Source: Microtetraspora sp. NBRC 13810 (lineage in GTDB: Bacteria > Actinomycetota > Actinomycetes > Streptosporangiales > Streptosporangiaceae). From it: a stretch of DNA of 64,000 nucleotides. Under the pieces are notes generated by a model that saw nothing but the letters and a program-made list of their open reading frames with translations, was not told where the DNA came from and searched no databases. The number at the start of each line of letters is the position of its first letter. The first letter of the stretch is position 1. The stretch spans positions 1-64,000 of the forward strand of contig NZ_BSRQ01000019.1 of the NCBI RefSeq assembly GCF_030268685.1. Direction: 5' to 3'. This document shows, piece by piece, positions 36,896-45,218 of the stretch. A program made the translations under genes and the position numbers.

Positions 36896-37300
36896 ATGAC
36901 CTGGACAGTCGCATGGACGGTGCGGAGTCTGACACGGGCGACCGCGCTGGTCATGAGCGCGTGGATCTGCGCGCCGATCGCGGTCGCGGCACCGGCCGCC
37001 GCGGGCACCGCACGGGCCGCCCGGCACGTGGACGCCGCCGTCGCCACGCGGCACGACCCCGGTGCCACCGCCGCCGTCGCCATGCCGGCACTGCCGGTCG
37101 GCGACGGCCCGCGCGACAGCGGGAACCTGAAGAACAGCAGCAACTACCGGGGCACCGGCAGGCCGGTCAACAGCGGCAACTACTCGAACATCACCGGCAG
37201 CACGCACAGCAACAACACCAAGGTCGGCAGCGGCAACTTCGCCAACGGTTCCCAGTGCGTCGTCATCCGGAAGCGGGCGGCCAAACGCGGCTGCCGATGA
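36896..37300 (+). CDS. Secreted NSGN-repeat protein, copy 2
   Basis: A 134-residue protein 34 bp after copy 1. The signal peptide covers roughly residues 1-37 (ATALVMSAWICAPIAVAAPA). After an Ala-rich spacer come NLKNSSNYRGTGRPVNSGNY and SNITGSTHSNNTKVGSGNFA, clearly paralogous to copy 1 in the NSGNxSNxxGSTHSNN core. It ends with a basic, two-cysteine tail (CVVIRKRAAKRGCR). The N-terminal parts of the two paralogues are unrelated, so the repeat core is the conserved element. Confidence 0.75.
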   Translation: MTWTVAWTVRSLTRATALVMSAWICAPIAVAAPAAAGTARAARHVDAAVATRHDPGATAAVAMPALPVGDGPRDSGNLKNSSNYRGTGRPVNSGNYSNITGSTHSNNTKVGSGNFANGSQCVVIRKRAAKRGCR

Positions 37301-37390
37301 CGCGGGCTTTAACGCCCGGCTTCGCGGCCTTCCCAAAAACGCGGTCACATGAAAACCGTGGCGACCGCCACGACTCCATACAATCTCGCG

Positions 37391-37435
37391 GGTCAAATCA
37401 AAAGCCTGGTACAAGAATGGTCAAGCCCAGGTCAA
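37391..37435. promoter_or_regulatory. Three GGTCAA direct repeats upstream of the kinase gene
   Basis: GGTCAA occurs at 37391, 37419 and 37430 in the 264-bp gap before the kinase. TTGACT and AGTCAA also flank eight bases nearer the gene. These resemble response-regulator or promoter elements; function is inferred. Confidence 0.35.
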
Positions 37436-37564
37436 CCAGTGACCTAAATCACCTATTCTCGGCAGCCAAGCGTGCAATAGGTTGCCTTTAATCGTTGTTT
37501 TGACTTTGACAGGAGTCAAGGAGGTGGGCAAACCGGGACCAGGAGCCACCTTGGGAGGCAGTCG

Positions 37565-38953
37565 GTGTCACTTCATCTTCGCCCGCGGTCGATCCGCGCG
37601 CGTTTCACCCTCGCCGCAGGTGTGCTGGCGCTCATCGTCTTCGTGGCGATAGGTACCGTCATGGACTTTGCGATCGTGACCAAGGCCGAGGACCAGCTCT
37701 ACCGGCGGACCGAGCGCGCCGCCACCGACTGGGCCGGCACCCTGCGCCCCGGCAGCACGCCGCAGGCCACCCCCGCCACCGGCGGACAGCTCATCCAGGC
37801 CGTCGACTCACGAGGCCGGGTGATCGCGGCCAACCCCGCCGCCGCCGGTCTGCCGCCGATCAGCTCGGTGCGCCCGTCGGCCACCGACCGGTTCCACTAC
37901 GGCACCACCTGCGCCGCCGGGGGACGGTGCCTCTTCTACACGGCCGTCCGGGTCCCTCCCGTGGAGACCCAGGTGCTGTGGCAGGGCGAGCCGCACTTCG
38001 TCTACGCCGCGCTGCCGCAGCCGCCCATGTTCACCCGGCACCGCCTGGAGATCCTCACCGCCACGGGCGCGCTGCTGGCCGCCGCGCTGTCCGCGTGGGC
38101 CACCTGGTGGGTGGTGGGCCGCACGCTGCGACCGGTGGCGGCCATCCGGGCCAAGACGGCCGAGATCTCGGTCAGCGACCTGAGCCAGCGGGTGCCGGAG
38201 CCCCCCGGCCAGGACGAGATCGCCCAGCTCGCCCGCACCTCCAACCAGACGCTGGCCCGGCTGGAGGAGGCGGTGCAGCAGCAACGCCACTTCGCCTCCG
38301 TCGTCTCGCACGAGCTGCGCTCGCCGGTCGCCGGGCTGCACGCGCAACTGGAGGAGGCGCTGCTCTACCCCGGCGACGTGGACCCCCAGCAGACCTTCCA
38401 GGCCGCGCTGTCCACCACCGAGCGACTCCAGGCGATCATCGATGAGGTGCTGGCCTTCGCCCGGGTGCGCACGGCCGCGCCGGCCGCCCCCGAGTCGATC
38501 GACCTCGCCGCCCTGGCCAAGGAGGAGTCCGCGGCCCGGGTCTCGGGCCCGCTGGTGCACACGCTGGCCGACAGCGAGGTCCGGGTGCTCGGCAACCGGA
38601 TCCAGTTGATCGGCGTGCTGAACAACCTCCTGGTCAACGCCCAGCGGCACGCCGAGACCGGCGTGGCGGTCACCGTCCGGGCCGAGGACGGGCAGGCCGT
38701 CGTGACGGTGTCCGACGACGGCCACGGCATCGCGCCGGAGGACCGCGAGCGGATCTTCGAGCCCTTCGTCCGTCTGAACGAGGGCCGCCGCCGCGACCCC
38801 GGCGGCAGCGGCCTGGGCCTGGCCATCTGCCGTGCCGTCGTGCACGCGCACGACGGCACCCTCACCATCGAGGACTCCCCGAAGGGCGCCTGCTTCGTCC
38901 TGCGGCTCCCCCTCCAGGCGCCGGAGCCGCCACTCGAACCCGAGGCGATCTAG
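37565..38953 (+). CDS. Orphan sensor histidine kinase
   Basis: A 462-residue kinase. GTG start behind GGGAGG. Membrane helix 1 is LAAGVLALIVFVAIGTVMDF, an extracytoplasmic loop of about 100 residues with two cysteines (TTCAAGGRCLFY) follows, and helix 2 is near 165-185. HAMP, the phosphorylated His249 in VVSHELRSP, and the ATPase N, G1 and G2 boxes (NNLLVNAQRHAE, VSDDGHGI, GGSGLGLAICRAV) are all present. No response regulator is adjacent. It may sense cell-surface conditions linked to the secreted proteins upstream, which is speculative. Confidence 0.92.
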   Translation: MSLHLRPRSIRARFTLAAGVLALIVFVAIGTVMDFAIVTKAEDQLYRRTERAATDWAGTLRPGSTPQATPATGGQLIQAVDSRGRVIAANPAAAGLPPISSVRPSATDRFHYGTTCAAGGRCLFYTAVRVPPVETQVLWQGEPHFVYAALPQPPMFTRHRLEILTATGALLAAALSAWATWWVVGRTLRPVAAIRAKTAEISVSDLSQRVPEPPGQDEIAQLARTSNQTLARLEEAVQQQRHFASVVSHELRSPVAGLHAQLEEALLYPGDVDPQQTFQAALSTTERLQAIIDEVLAFARVRTAAPAAPESIDLAALAKEESAARVSGPLVHTLADSEVRVLGNRIQLIGVLNNLLVNAQRHAETGVAVTVRAEDGQAVVTVSDDGHGIAPEDRERIFEPFVRLNEGRRRDPGGSGLGLAICRAVVHAHDGTLTIEDSPKGACFVLRLPLQAPEPPLEPEAI

Positions 38954-38990
38954 CCCACCCGGATCCGCTCCCGGGCACAGCACGGCACGG

Positions 38991-39030
38991 CGTGGCGTGG
39001 CGTGGCGTGGCGTGGCGTGGCGTGGCGTGG
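38991..39030. repeat. Pentanucleotide microsatellite (CGTGG)8
   Basis: Eight perfect tandem CGTGG units lie between the convergent kinase and phosphatase genes, 10 bp before the phosphatase stop. Length variation here could alter termination. Confidence 0.95.
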
Positions 39031-39040
39031 CCGGTGCGGG

Positions 39041-40228
39041 TCAGTGGAGTGCGCCGCGGGCGGTCGTCGCCGAGAGGTACGACCGGGCCGTGCCGCCGTC
39101 GCCGCGCTGGACGGCGACCAGGGCGGCGTCGTCGTCGGGGAAGCTGCCGATGTGCCGGAGCAGGTCGTCGTGCACGTGGCCGAGCAGGCCCTGCGGCCCG
39201 TCCTGCGCCCACTGGGCGAGCCGTTCGGTCAGCGGGTAGAACGTCCCGTCGCCGTCGCGGGCCTCGACGACGCCGTCGGTGTAGAGCAGCAGGACGTCCT
39301 CCTGCTCGAAGGCGAACGTCTGGACCGTGTAGTGCGGCCGGGTGAGCTCGCCGAGTCCCAGCGGCGGGGCGGGCTGGGCGGCGCACAGCTCGATGACGTC
39401 GCCCGCCCGGATGAGCAGCGGCGGCGGATGACCACAGTTGATCAGACTGAGGACCGGCACGTCGTCGGGGATGTCGAGCACCACGGCGGTGACGAACGCC
39501 TCCCCGGCCTCCAGGTCGGCGTCCGGGAACTCCTCCATCTCCGAGCGGAGGCTTTCCTCCAGGTCGGAGACCAGGGCGGGCAGTTCGGGTTGCCTGCGGG
39601 CCGTCTCGCGGAAGGCGCCGAGCAGCAGCGCGGCGTCGGAGATGGCGCCCAGGCCCTTGCCGCGCACGTCGCCGATGATCAGCCGGGTCCCGGCGGCGGT
39701 GCGGGCGGCGCCGTACAGGTCGCCGCCGATCTTGGCTTCGGCCTGGGCGGCGAGGTACAGCGAGGCCATGGACAGCGGGCCGCTGCGCTGGGGGATGGGC
39801 CGCATGAGCACGCTCTGCGCGACCTCGGAGACCGACCTGATCTGCACGAGCTGTTTGCGCTGCCGGTCGCGGGCCAGGCAGTAGACCACCACCAAAATGG
39901 AGACCGCGACCACCGCGATGATCTCGGTCTGCACGCGTTCGGTGCCGAGCGCGCGGTCGTGCACGCTGAGCAGCACGTGGCAGACCATCGCGGCGCCGCC
40001 GAGCGCGGCCGTGAGGCGCGGACCGGCGAACGACGCCGTGATCGCGGGGGCCACGATGAGCAGCGGGCCGAGGTGGGTGTCCGCGGGAGCGAGGAGATCG
40101 CCCACCATGATGATCAGGATCATCGCCACCGGGATCGCGGCCAGCGCGTATCGGGAACGCCTCCGGACCGGCCCCCCGTGGTGTCGCGTTCCCCCGCCCA
40201 CTCGAAGGTGGATGGTCAGGACAATCAC
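39041..40228 (-). CDS. Membrane PP2C-type (SpoIIE) phosphatase
   Basis: A protein of about 395 residues. Four membrane helices (ALAAIPVAMILIIMVGDLLA, LLIVAPAITASFAGPRL, AALGGAAMVCHVLLSV, IIAVVAVSILVVVYCLA) precede a SpoIIE/RsbU phosphatase domain with metal motifs EAKIGGDLYG, IIGDVRGKG and LLYTDGVVEARD. Such enzymes dephosphorylate anti-anti-sigma factors and so activate alternative sigma factors. No sigma or anti-sigma gene is beside it. The GTG start is the best in frame but AAGGGG abuts it, so the N-terminus is uncertain. Confidence 0.88.
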   Translation of the reverse strand: MIVLTIHLRVGGGTRHHGGPVRRRSRYALAAIPVAMILIIMVGDLLAPADTHLGPLLIVAPAITASFAGPRLTAALGGAAMVCHVLLSVHDRALGTERVQTEIIAVVAVSILVVVYCLARDRQRKQLVQIRSVSEVAQSVLMRPIPQRSGPLSMASLYLAAQAEAKIGGDLYGAARTAAGTRLIIGDVRGKGLGAISDAALLLGAFRETARRQPELPALVSDLEESLRSEMEEFPDADLEAGEAFVTAVVLDIPDDVPVLSLINCGHPPPLLIRAGDVIELCAAQPAPPLGLGELTRPHYTVQTFAFEQEDVLLLYTDGVVEARDGDGTFYPLTERLAQWAQDGPQGLLGHVHDDLLRHIGSFPDDDAALVAVQRGDGGTARSYLSATTARGALH

Positions 40229-40420
40229 CCCCTTCCGGACAGTGTGGCGTCTTTTTTCATGAAAACCCAGTAAAGCCCCCTGCCCGCACCCAACTCCGGC
40301 CAGCCGTTTACCGTTTTCTGACCCACCTCCGTCAAGGCCGATATCCGTCACGGAAGCGGGCAAAGGTTCCCGGGCAGGTGTTTGCCGCCCTGGTACCGGG
40401 CATGCGGACACATCACCGCC

Positions 40421-43400
40421 ATGTCGTCGCCTCAGGACGAGGTCTCCGAAGTTGGGATGGTGATCGCGTTGACCGGTGTGTCCGTTCCCGCGCCCGTGAC
40501 CGCCCGGCCGCGCCGGCCGTACGTGCGAATGCGCGACCTTGAGCGGGACCTGGCCGAGCAGGTGGACGGCGAGGTCCGGTTCGACCCGGGCAGCCGGGGT
40601 GCGTACTCCACCGACGGGTCGAACTTCCGGCAGGTGCCGCTCGGGGTCGTGGTGCCGCGCACCGTCGAGGCCGCCGTGCGGGCGGTCGCCGTGTGCCGCG
40701 CCCACCAGGCGCCGATCACCTCCCGTGGCGGCGGGACCAGCCTGGCCGGGCAGACCTGCAACACGGCCGTGGTGATCGACTGGTCGAAGTACTGCGACCG
40801 GCTGGTGTCGGTGGACGTCGGCGCGCGGACCTGCGTCGTGGAACCGGGGATCGTGCTGGACGTGCTCAACAGGAAGCTGGCGTCCACCGGCCTGATGTTC
40901 GGCCCCCGCCCCTCGACGCACGCCCAGTGCACGCTCGGCGGGATGATCGGCAACAATTCGTGCGGCTCGACCGCCCAGGCGTTCGGCAAGACGGCCGACA
41001 ACATCCGCCGGCTGGAGATCCTCACCTACGACGGCGAGCGGATGTGGGTGGGCGACACCGGCGAGGAGGAGTTCACCGCGATCCTCGCCGAGGGCGGGCG
41101 GCGGGCCGAGATCTACCGCGAGCTGCGCGCGATCATCGAACGGCACGCCGATGAGATCCGCCGCCGCTACCCCGGCATCCCGCGCCGGGTGTCCGGCTAC
41201 AACCTCGACGAACTGCTGCCCGGCGGCCCCTTCCACCTCGCCCGCGCCCTGGTCGGCTCCGAGGGCACGCTGGTCACCGTGCTGCGCGCCGAGCTGTCCC
41301 TGGTGCCGGTGCCGAAGGCGGAGAGCCTGGTCATCCTCGGCTACCACGACATCGCCCAGGCGGGCGACGCCGTCACCCGCATCACCGGGCACGACCCGCT
41401 CCAGCTCGAAGGCGTGGACGACAAGCTGATCGGCTACGAGCGGCGCCAGGGCATGCACCCCGCCGCCCTGCGCCGGCTCCCCGAGGGCGGCGGCTGGCTC
41501 ATGGTCTCCTTCGGCGCCGACTCCCAGGAGCGGGCCGACGAGCGGGGTCACGCGCTGATCGAGGCCCTGGCGGGCACCGAGCACGAGCCGCACATCGCGT
41601 TCTTCGACGACACGAAGACGGAGAAGGAGCTGTGGGACCTGCGTGAGGGAGGGCTCGGCGCCACCGCCCGGGTGCCCGGCATGCCCGAGACCTGGGAGGG
41701 CTGGGAGGACTCCGCGGTCCCGCCGGAACGCCTCGGCGACTACCTGCGCGACCTGCGCAACCTCTTCGAGCGGTACGGCTACGCGGACGCCGCCCTCTAC
41801 GGCCACTTCGGGCAGGGCTGCGTGCACACGAGGATCCCGTTCGACCTGGTCACCGCCGACGGGATCGCCGCCTACCGCTCCTTCCTGGGCGAGGCGTCCG
41901 ACCTGGTGACCGGCTACGGCGGGTCGCTGTCCGGCGAGCACGGCGACGGGCAGGCCCGCGGCGAGTTCCTGCCGAGGATGTTCGGGCCGGAGGTCGTCAG
42001 GGCGTTCGAGGAGGTCAAGGCGGTCTTCGATCCCGACGACCAGATGAATCCCGGCAAGGTGGTCACGCCGTACCGGTCGGACGAGAACCTGCGGCTGGGC
42101 GCGGCCTGGAGTCCGGCGAACCCGCCTGCCGAGTTCGGCTACCCCGGCGACGAGGGCAGCTTCCAGCGGGCCGTCATGCGCTGCGTCGGCGTCGGCATGT
42201 GCCGCAGCCACAGCGGCGGGGTGATGTGCCCGTCCTACCGGGCGACCGGCGAGGAGGAGCACTCCACCCGGGGCCGGGCGCGGCTGCTCTTCGAGATGCT
42301 GAACGGCCACGCCGACTCCGCGGTGACCGGCGGCTGGGCGTCGGAGGAGGTCAACGACGCGCTCGACCTGTGCCTGGCCTGCAAAGGGTGCAAACACGAC
42401 TGCCCGATGGGGGTGGACATGGCCACCTACAAGGCGGAGTTCCTGTCCCACCACTACGCGGGCAGGCCGCGGCCGGCCGCGCACTACACGATGGGCTGGC
42501 TGCCGCTGTGGGCCAGGCTCGCCGTGCTCGCCCCGCGCACGGTGAACGCGATCACCCACGCCCCCGGCCTGACCGGGCTGCTCAAACGGCTGGGCGGCAT
42601 CGAGCGGGCCAGGCCGATGCCGTACTTCGCGACCGTGCGGTTCTCCGACTGGTACCGGGTGCGCGGACCGCGGGGCGGCGGGGAGCGCGGGCCGGTGGTG
42701 CTGTGGCCGGACACCTTCACCGACAACCTCGACCCGCACGTCGGGCAGGCGGCGGTGGCCGTGCTGGAGGCGGCCGGATACCGCGTGCTCGTCCCGCCGC
42801 GCACCCTGTGCTGCGGGCTGACCTGGATCTCCACCGGCCAGCTCGGCATCGCCAGGCGGGTGCTGCGCCGCACCCTGCGCACCCTGGCCCCGCTGCTGCG
42901 CCAGGGCACGCCGATCGTCGGCCTGGAGCCGAGCTGCACCGCCGTCTTCCGCGGCGACGCCCCCGAGCTGTTCCCCAACGACCGGAACGTCGCCAGGCTG
43001 GCCGAGCAGACCCGCACCCTCGCCGAGCTGCTCAACGCCACCGACGGGTGGTCCCCGCCGATGATCGACCGGTCGGCGGTCTCCCAGCCGCACTGCCACC
43101 AGCACGCGATCCTCGGCTACGACGCCGACCGGGAACTGCTGGCCCGCGCCGGGGTCCGGCTGGACGCGGTCGGCGGCTGCTGCGGGCTGGCCGGCGACTT
43201 CGGCTTCTCGGCCGGGCATCTGAAGGTGTCGATGGCCTGCGCGGAGCACGAGCTGCTGCCGGCCGTCCGGGGCGCCGACCCGAGCACGCTGATCATGGCG
43301 GACGGCTTCAGCTGCCGGACCCAGATCCAGCACTCCGGCGTCGGCCGCCAGGCGGTGCACCTCGCCGAGATCCTCGCCGCGGCACAGCGGGACACCGCCT

Positions 43401-43468
43401 TCGGCTTCTATCCCGAGCAACGCCTCACCCGCCCGCCCGGCCGGCTCTCGACGTTGCACCAGCGGTAG
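40421..43468 (+). CDS. FAD- and Fe-S-containing D-2-hydroxyacid dehydrogenase
   Basis: A 1015-residue fusion of a GlcD-like FAD domain and a GlcF-like iron-sulfur domain, the YdiJ architecture. VVPRTVEAAVRAVAVCRAHQ and TSRGGGTSLAGQT bind FAD, and GSLSGEHGDGQARGEFLP is the active-site stretch. Two ferredoxin motifs follow (CVGVGMCRSHSGGVMCPSYR and CLACKGCKHDCPMGVD), then two CCG domains (TLCCGLTW, GGCCGLAGDFGF). It probably oxidises D-2-hydroxyglutarate or D-lactate and passes electrons to the respiratory chain. Starts at 40382 or 40457 are possible. Confidence 0.9.
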   Translation: MSSPQDEVSEVGMVIALTGVSVPAPVTARPRRPYVRMRDLERDLAEQVDGEVRFDPGSRGAYSTDGSNFRQVPLGVVVPRTVEAAVRAVAVCRAHQAPITSRGGGTSLAGQTCNTAVVIDWSKYCDRLVSVDVGARTCVVEPGIVLDVLNRKLASTGLMFGPRPSTHAQCTLGGMIGNNSCGSTAQAFGKTADNIRRLEILTYDGERMWVGDTGEEEFTAILAEGGRRAEIYRELRAIIERHADEIRRRYPGIPRRVSGYNLDELLPGGPFHLARALVGSEGTLVTVLRAELSLVPVPKAESLVILGYHDIAQAGDAVTRITGHDPLQLEGVDDKLIGYERRQGMHPAALRRLPEGGGWLMVSFGADSQERADERGHALIEALAGTEHEPHIAFFDDTKTEKELWDLREGGLGATARVPGMPETWEGWEDSAVPPERLGDYLRDLRNLFERYGYADAALYGHFGQGCVHTRIPFDLVTADGIAAYRSFLGEASDLVTGYGGSLSGEHGDGQARGEFLPRMFGPEVVRAFEEVKAVFDPDDQMNPGKVVTPYRSDENLRLGAAWSPANPPAEFGYPGDEGSFQRAVMRCVGVGMCRSHSGGVMCPSYRATGEEEHSTRGRARLLFEMLNGHADSAVTGGWASEEVNDALDLCLACKGCKHDCPMGVDMATYKAEFLSHHYAGRPRPAAHYTMGWLPLWARLAVLAPRTVNAITHAPGLTGLLKRLGGIERARPMPYFATVRFSDWYRVRGPRGGGERGPVVLWPDTFTDNLDPHVGQAAVAVLEAAGYRVLVPPRTLCCGLTWISTGQLGIARRVLRRTLRTLAPLLRQGTPIVGLEPSCTAVFRGDAPELFPNDRNVARLAEQTRTLAELLNATDGWSPPMIDRSAVSQPHCHQHAILGYDADRELLARAGVRLDAVGGCCGLAGDFGFSAGHLKVSMACAEHELLPAVRGADPSTLIMADGFSCRTQIQHSGVGRQAVHLAEILAAAQRDTAFGFYPEQRLTRPPGRLSTLHQR

Positions 43469-43497
43469 GAGGAGGGTCCGGCGCGGGATCCTCCTCC
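43468..43497. terminator. Hairpin between convergent dehydrogenase and LysE genes
   Basis: GGAGGAGGGTCC pairs with GGATCCTCCTCC (one G-T wobble) around a six-base loop. It begins at the last base of the dehydrogenase stop codon. Confidence 0.7.
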
Positions 43498-43505
43498 GGG
43501 TCACC

Positions 43506-44138
43506 TCACCCGTCCATCAGCAGGCCGACGGCCAGCGCGATGATCAGGGCGCTGGACGCCATCGCGGTGAGGAGCCGGGCCCGTGCGCCGCTCAGAGCCC
43601 GGCCGAGCAGTGCGCCGCCGCCGGCCAGCAGGAGCTGCCAGCTCGCGGAGGCGACGAAGGCGGCGAGCACGAACACGGCCTGTTCCAGGTGGCCGGGCGC
43701 CGTCGCGGTGGCCTGGTTCGCGAGCACCAGCGCCGCGAAGTAGATCACCGTGGTCGGGTTCATGATCGTGATGCCGAGGAGGGTCAGGTAGGCGCGGGTG
43801 GGGCCGATCGGGGTCTCGCGTGAGGTGCCTGACTCCTGCTGCTCGCGGTAGCGCCGCAGCGCGGTGACCGCTCCCCGGACCGCCAGCGCGACGAGCACGG
43901 CCACCGACGCCCAGCGCAGCGGAACCGTGAACGGCTGGATCACCGGGGCCAGCGCCGAGCCGCCGAGTGCGGCGACCAGTGCGTAGAGTCCGTCGGCGGT
44001 GGCCACGCCCAGCGCGGCACACGCACCGATCAGCAGAGACGTCCGGGCCGTGAGGGCCATGAGGTACGTCGCGACCGCTCCCATCGGCATGGCGATGCCA
44101 TAGCCGGCGACGAGCCCCGCGACCAGGGCCGCGATCAC
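43506..44138 (-). CDS. LysE/RhtB-family exporter
   Basis: A 210-residue six-helix exporter. MPMGAVATYLMALTARTSLL replaces the usual PGP motif near residue 17, and YLTLLGITIMNPTTVIYFAALV carries the conserved NP of the fifth segment. LysE proteins export amino acids or related compounds; the substrate is unknown. It is 212 bp from the IclR gene; that gap holds only GC-rich sequence. Confidence 0.88.
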   Translation of the reverse strand: MIAALVAGLVAGYGIAMPMGAVATYLMALTARTSLLIGACAALGVATADGLYALVAALGGSALAPVIQPFTVPLRWASVAVLVALAVRGAVTALRRYREQQESGTSRETPIGPTRAYLTLLGITIMNPTTVIYFAALVLANQATATAPGHLEQAVFVLAAFVASASWQLLLAGGGALLGRALSGARARLLTAMASSALIIALAVGLLMDG

Positions 44139-44350
44139 GGTCGCGGGTCGATCGGCTCCCGTCGTCGGCCACCCTGCTGTCGCACCCGCACCACGTGAAC
44201 GGTGGTGGAGGCGGGTGACAGAGTGTTGATGATCGAGGTCATGCGCAGATCCTGCCCATGACGACGAATCGGGGCAACCAATTTATGGGAGCGCTCCATG
44301 CGGACGGGCGGGGTGGTGGTCAGGCGGGGTGGCGGCGGGCGGGTGGTGCG

Positions 44351-45106
44351 TCAGGCGGTGAGGGCGGTGGTGATGCGGGCGGCGGAGACGAGGAGGGGGG
44401 CGGCCAGCTCGGCGAGGCGGCGCTTGGGCCAGCGGACGCCGGGCACGGCGACCGCGGCGGCGGCGACCGCGCGCCCGGCGGCGTCGCGCACGCAGACGCC
44501 CACCGCGCGGACCCCGCGCTCGCTCTCCTCGCTGTTGACCGCGTAACCACGGCGGCGGACGCCGTCCAGCTCGCGGCGCAGCGCGGCGAGGTCGCCGATC
44601 GCCGCCGCGCCGGTGGACACCCCGCGCGGGTAGAGCGCGCGCAGCTCCTCGTCGGGCAGCTCGGCGAGCAGCGCCTTGCCGCCTGAGGTGGCGTGCGCGG
44701 GCAGCAGCATCCCGATCCTGCTGCCCACGTGCAGCGTCTGCGGCCCCTCCACCCCGTCCACGAACCGGACGCCGTTGCCCTGGAGCACCATCAGGTGCAC
44801 GGTCTCCCCGACCTCCCGGTTGAGCTCCCGCAGGTGCGGGTGGGCCGCCGTGACCAGGTCGGGCGGGGCCATCCCGGCCTCGTGGAAGGAGCGCAGCGCG
44901 GGCCCCGGCCGGTAGACCCGGCGGGCGTCCTGGATCGCGAAGCCGTGGAAGACGAGCATCGCCAGCACCCGGTGCGCGGTCGACCTGGCCACCCCCAGAT
45001 GGTCGGCCACGTCGGCCACCCGGATCTCGCCACGCTCCTGGAGGAACTTCAAGGCGACCAGCGCGTTCTCCACCGCCTTGAGCGGGTAGGTCGGGGGATT
45101 CTGCAT
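44351..45106 (-). CDS. IclR-family regulator of the gentisate operon
   Basis: A 251-residue regulator. The winged helix is IRVADVADHLGVARSTAHRV followed by LAMLVFHGFAIQD. The effector domain contains LLPAHATSGGKALLAELPDEEL. It is divergent from the gentisate operon with a palindrome at 45111-45134 directly before its own start, indicating autoregulation and control of the operon. It is paralogous to the IclR at 52853-53611. A benzoate-derived acid such as gentisate is the likely effector. Confidence 0.9.
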   Translation of the reverse strand: MQNPPTYPLKAVENALVALKFLQERGEIRVADVADHLGVARSTAHRVLAMLVFHGFAIQDARRVYRPGPALRSFHEAGMAPPDLVTAAHPHLRELNREVGETVHLMVLQGNGVRFVDGVEGPQTLHVGSRIGMLLPAHATSGGKALLAELPDEELRALYPRGVSTGAAAIGDLAALRRELDGVRRRGYAVNSEESERGVRAVGVCVRDAAGRAVAAAAVAVPGVRWPKRRLAELAAPLLVSAARITTALTA

Positions 45107-45110
45107 CCTG

Positions 45111-45134
45111 GAATCTTAACAGCCACAAGTTCCA
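45111..45134. promoter_or_regulatory. Predicted IclR operator before the gentisate operon
   Basis: GGAATCT and AAGTTCC half-sites surround TAACAGCCAC. The element abuts the IclR start. A near copy with core AACCGCCACA occurs at 52786-52807 before the ubiD operon. Confidence 0.55.
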
Positions 45135-45218
45135 CGGAGAGATCGGCGTGGGTACCGTCGAATCGCCGGTACGGGCATGCCCCGGCCGGCTGCACCGATG
45201 GGTTCGATGGGAGATTCC

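Noticed and set aside
38991-39030. CGTGG array considered as a CRISPR-like or iteron repeat
   Set aside because: Units are five bases with no spacers and lie between two gene ends, so a microsatellite is the simple reading.
40229-43504. Minus-strand frame running from the PP2C phosphatase through the whole dehydrogenase gene
   Set aside because: Only the part from 40228 down has membrane helices and the phosphatase motifs; the upstream part is the antisense of the FAD/Fe-S gene and is His/Gly/Arg low-complexity.
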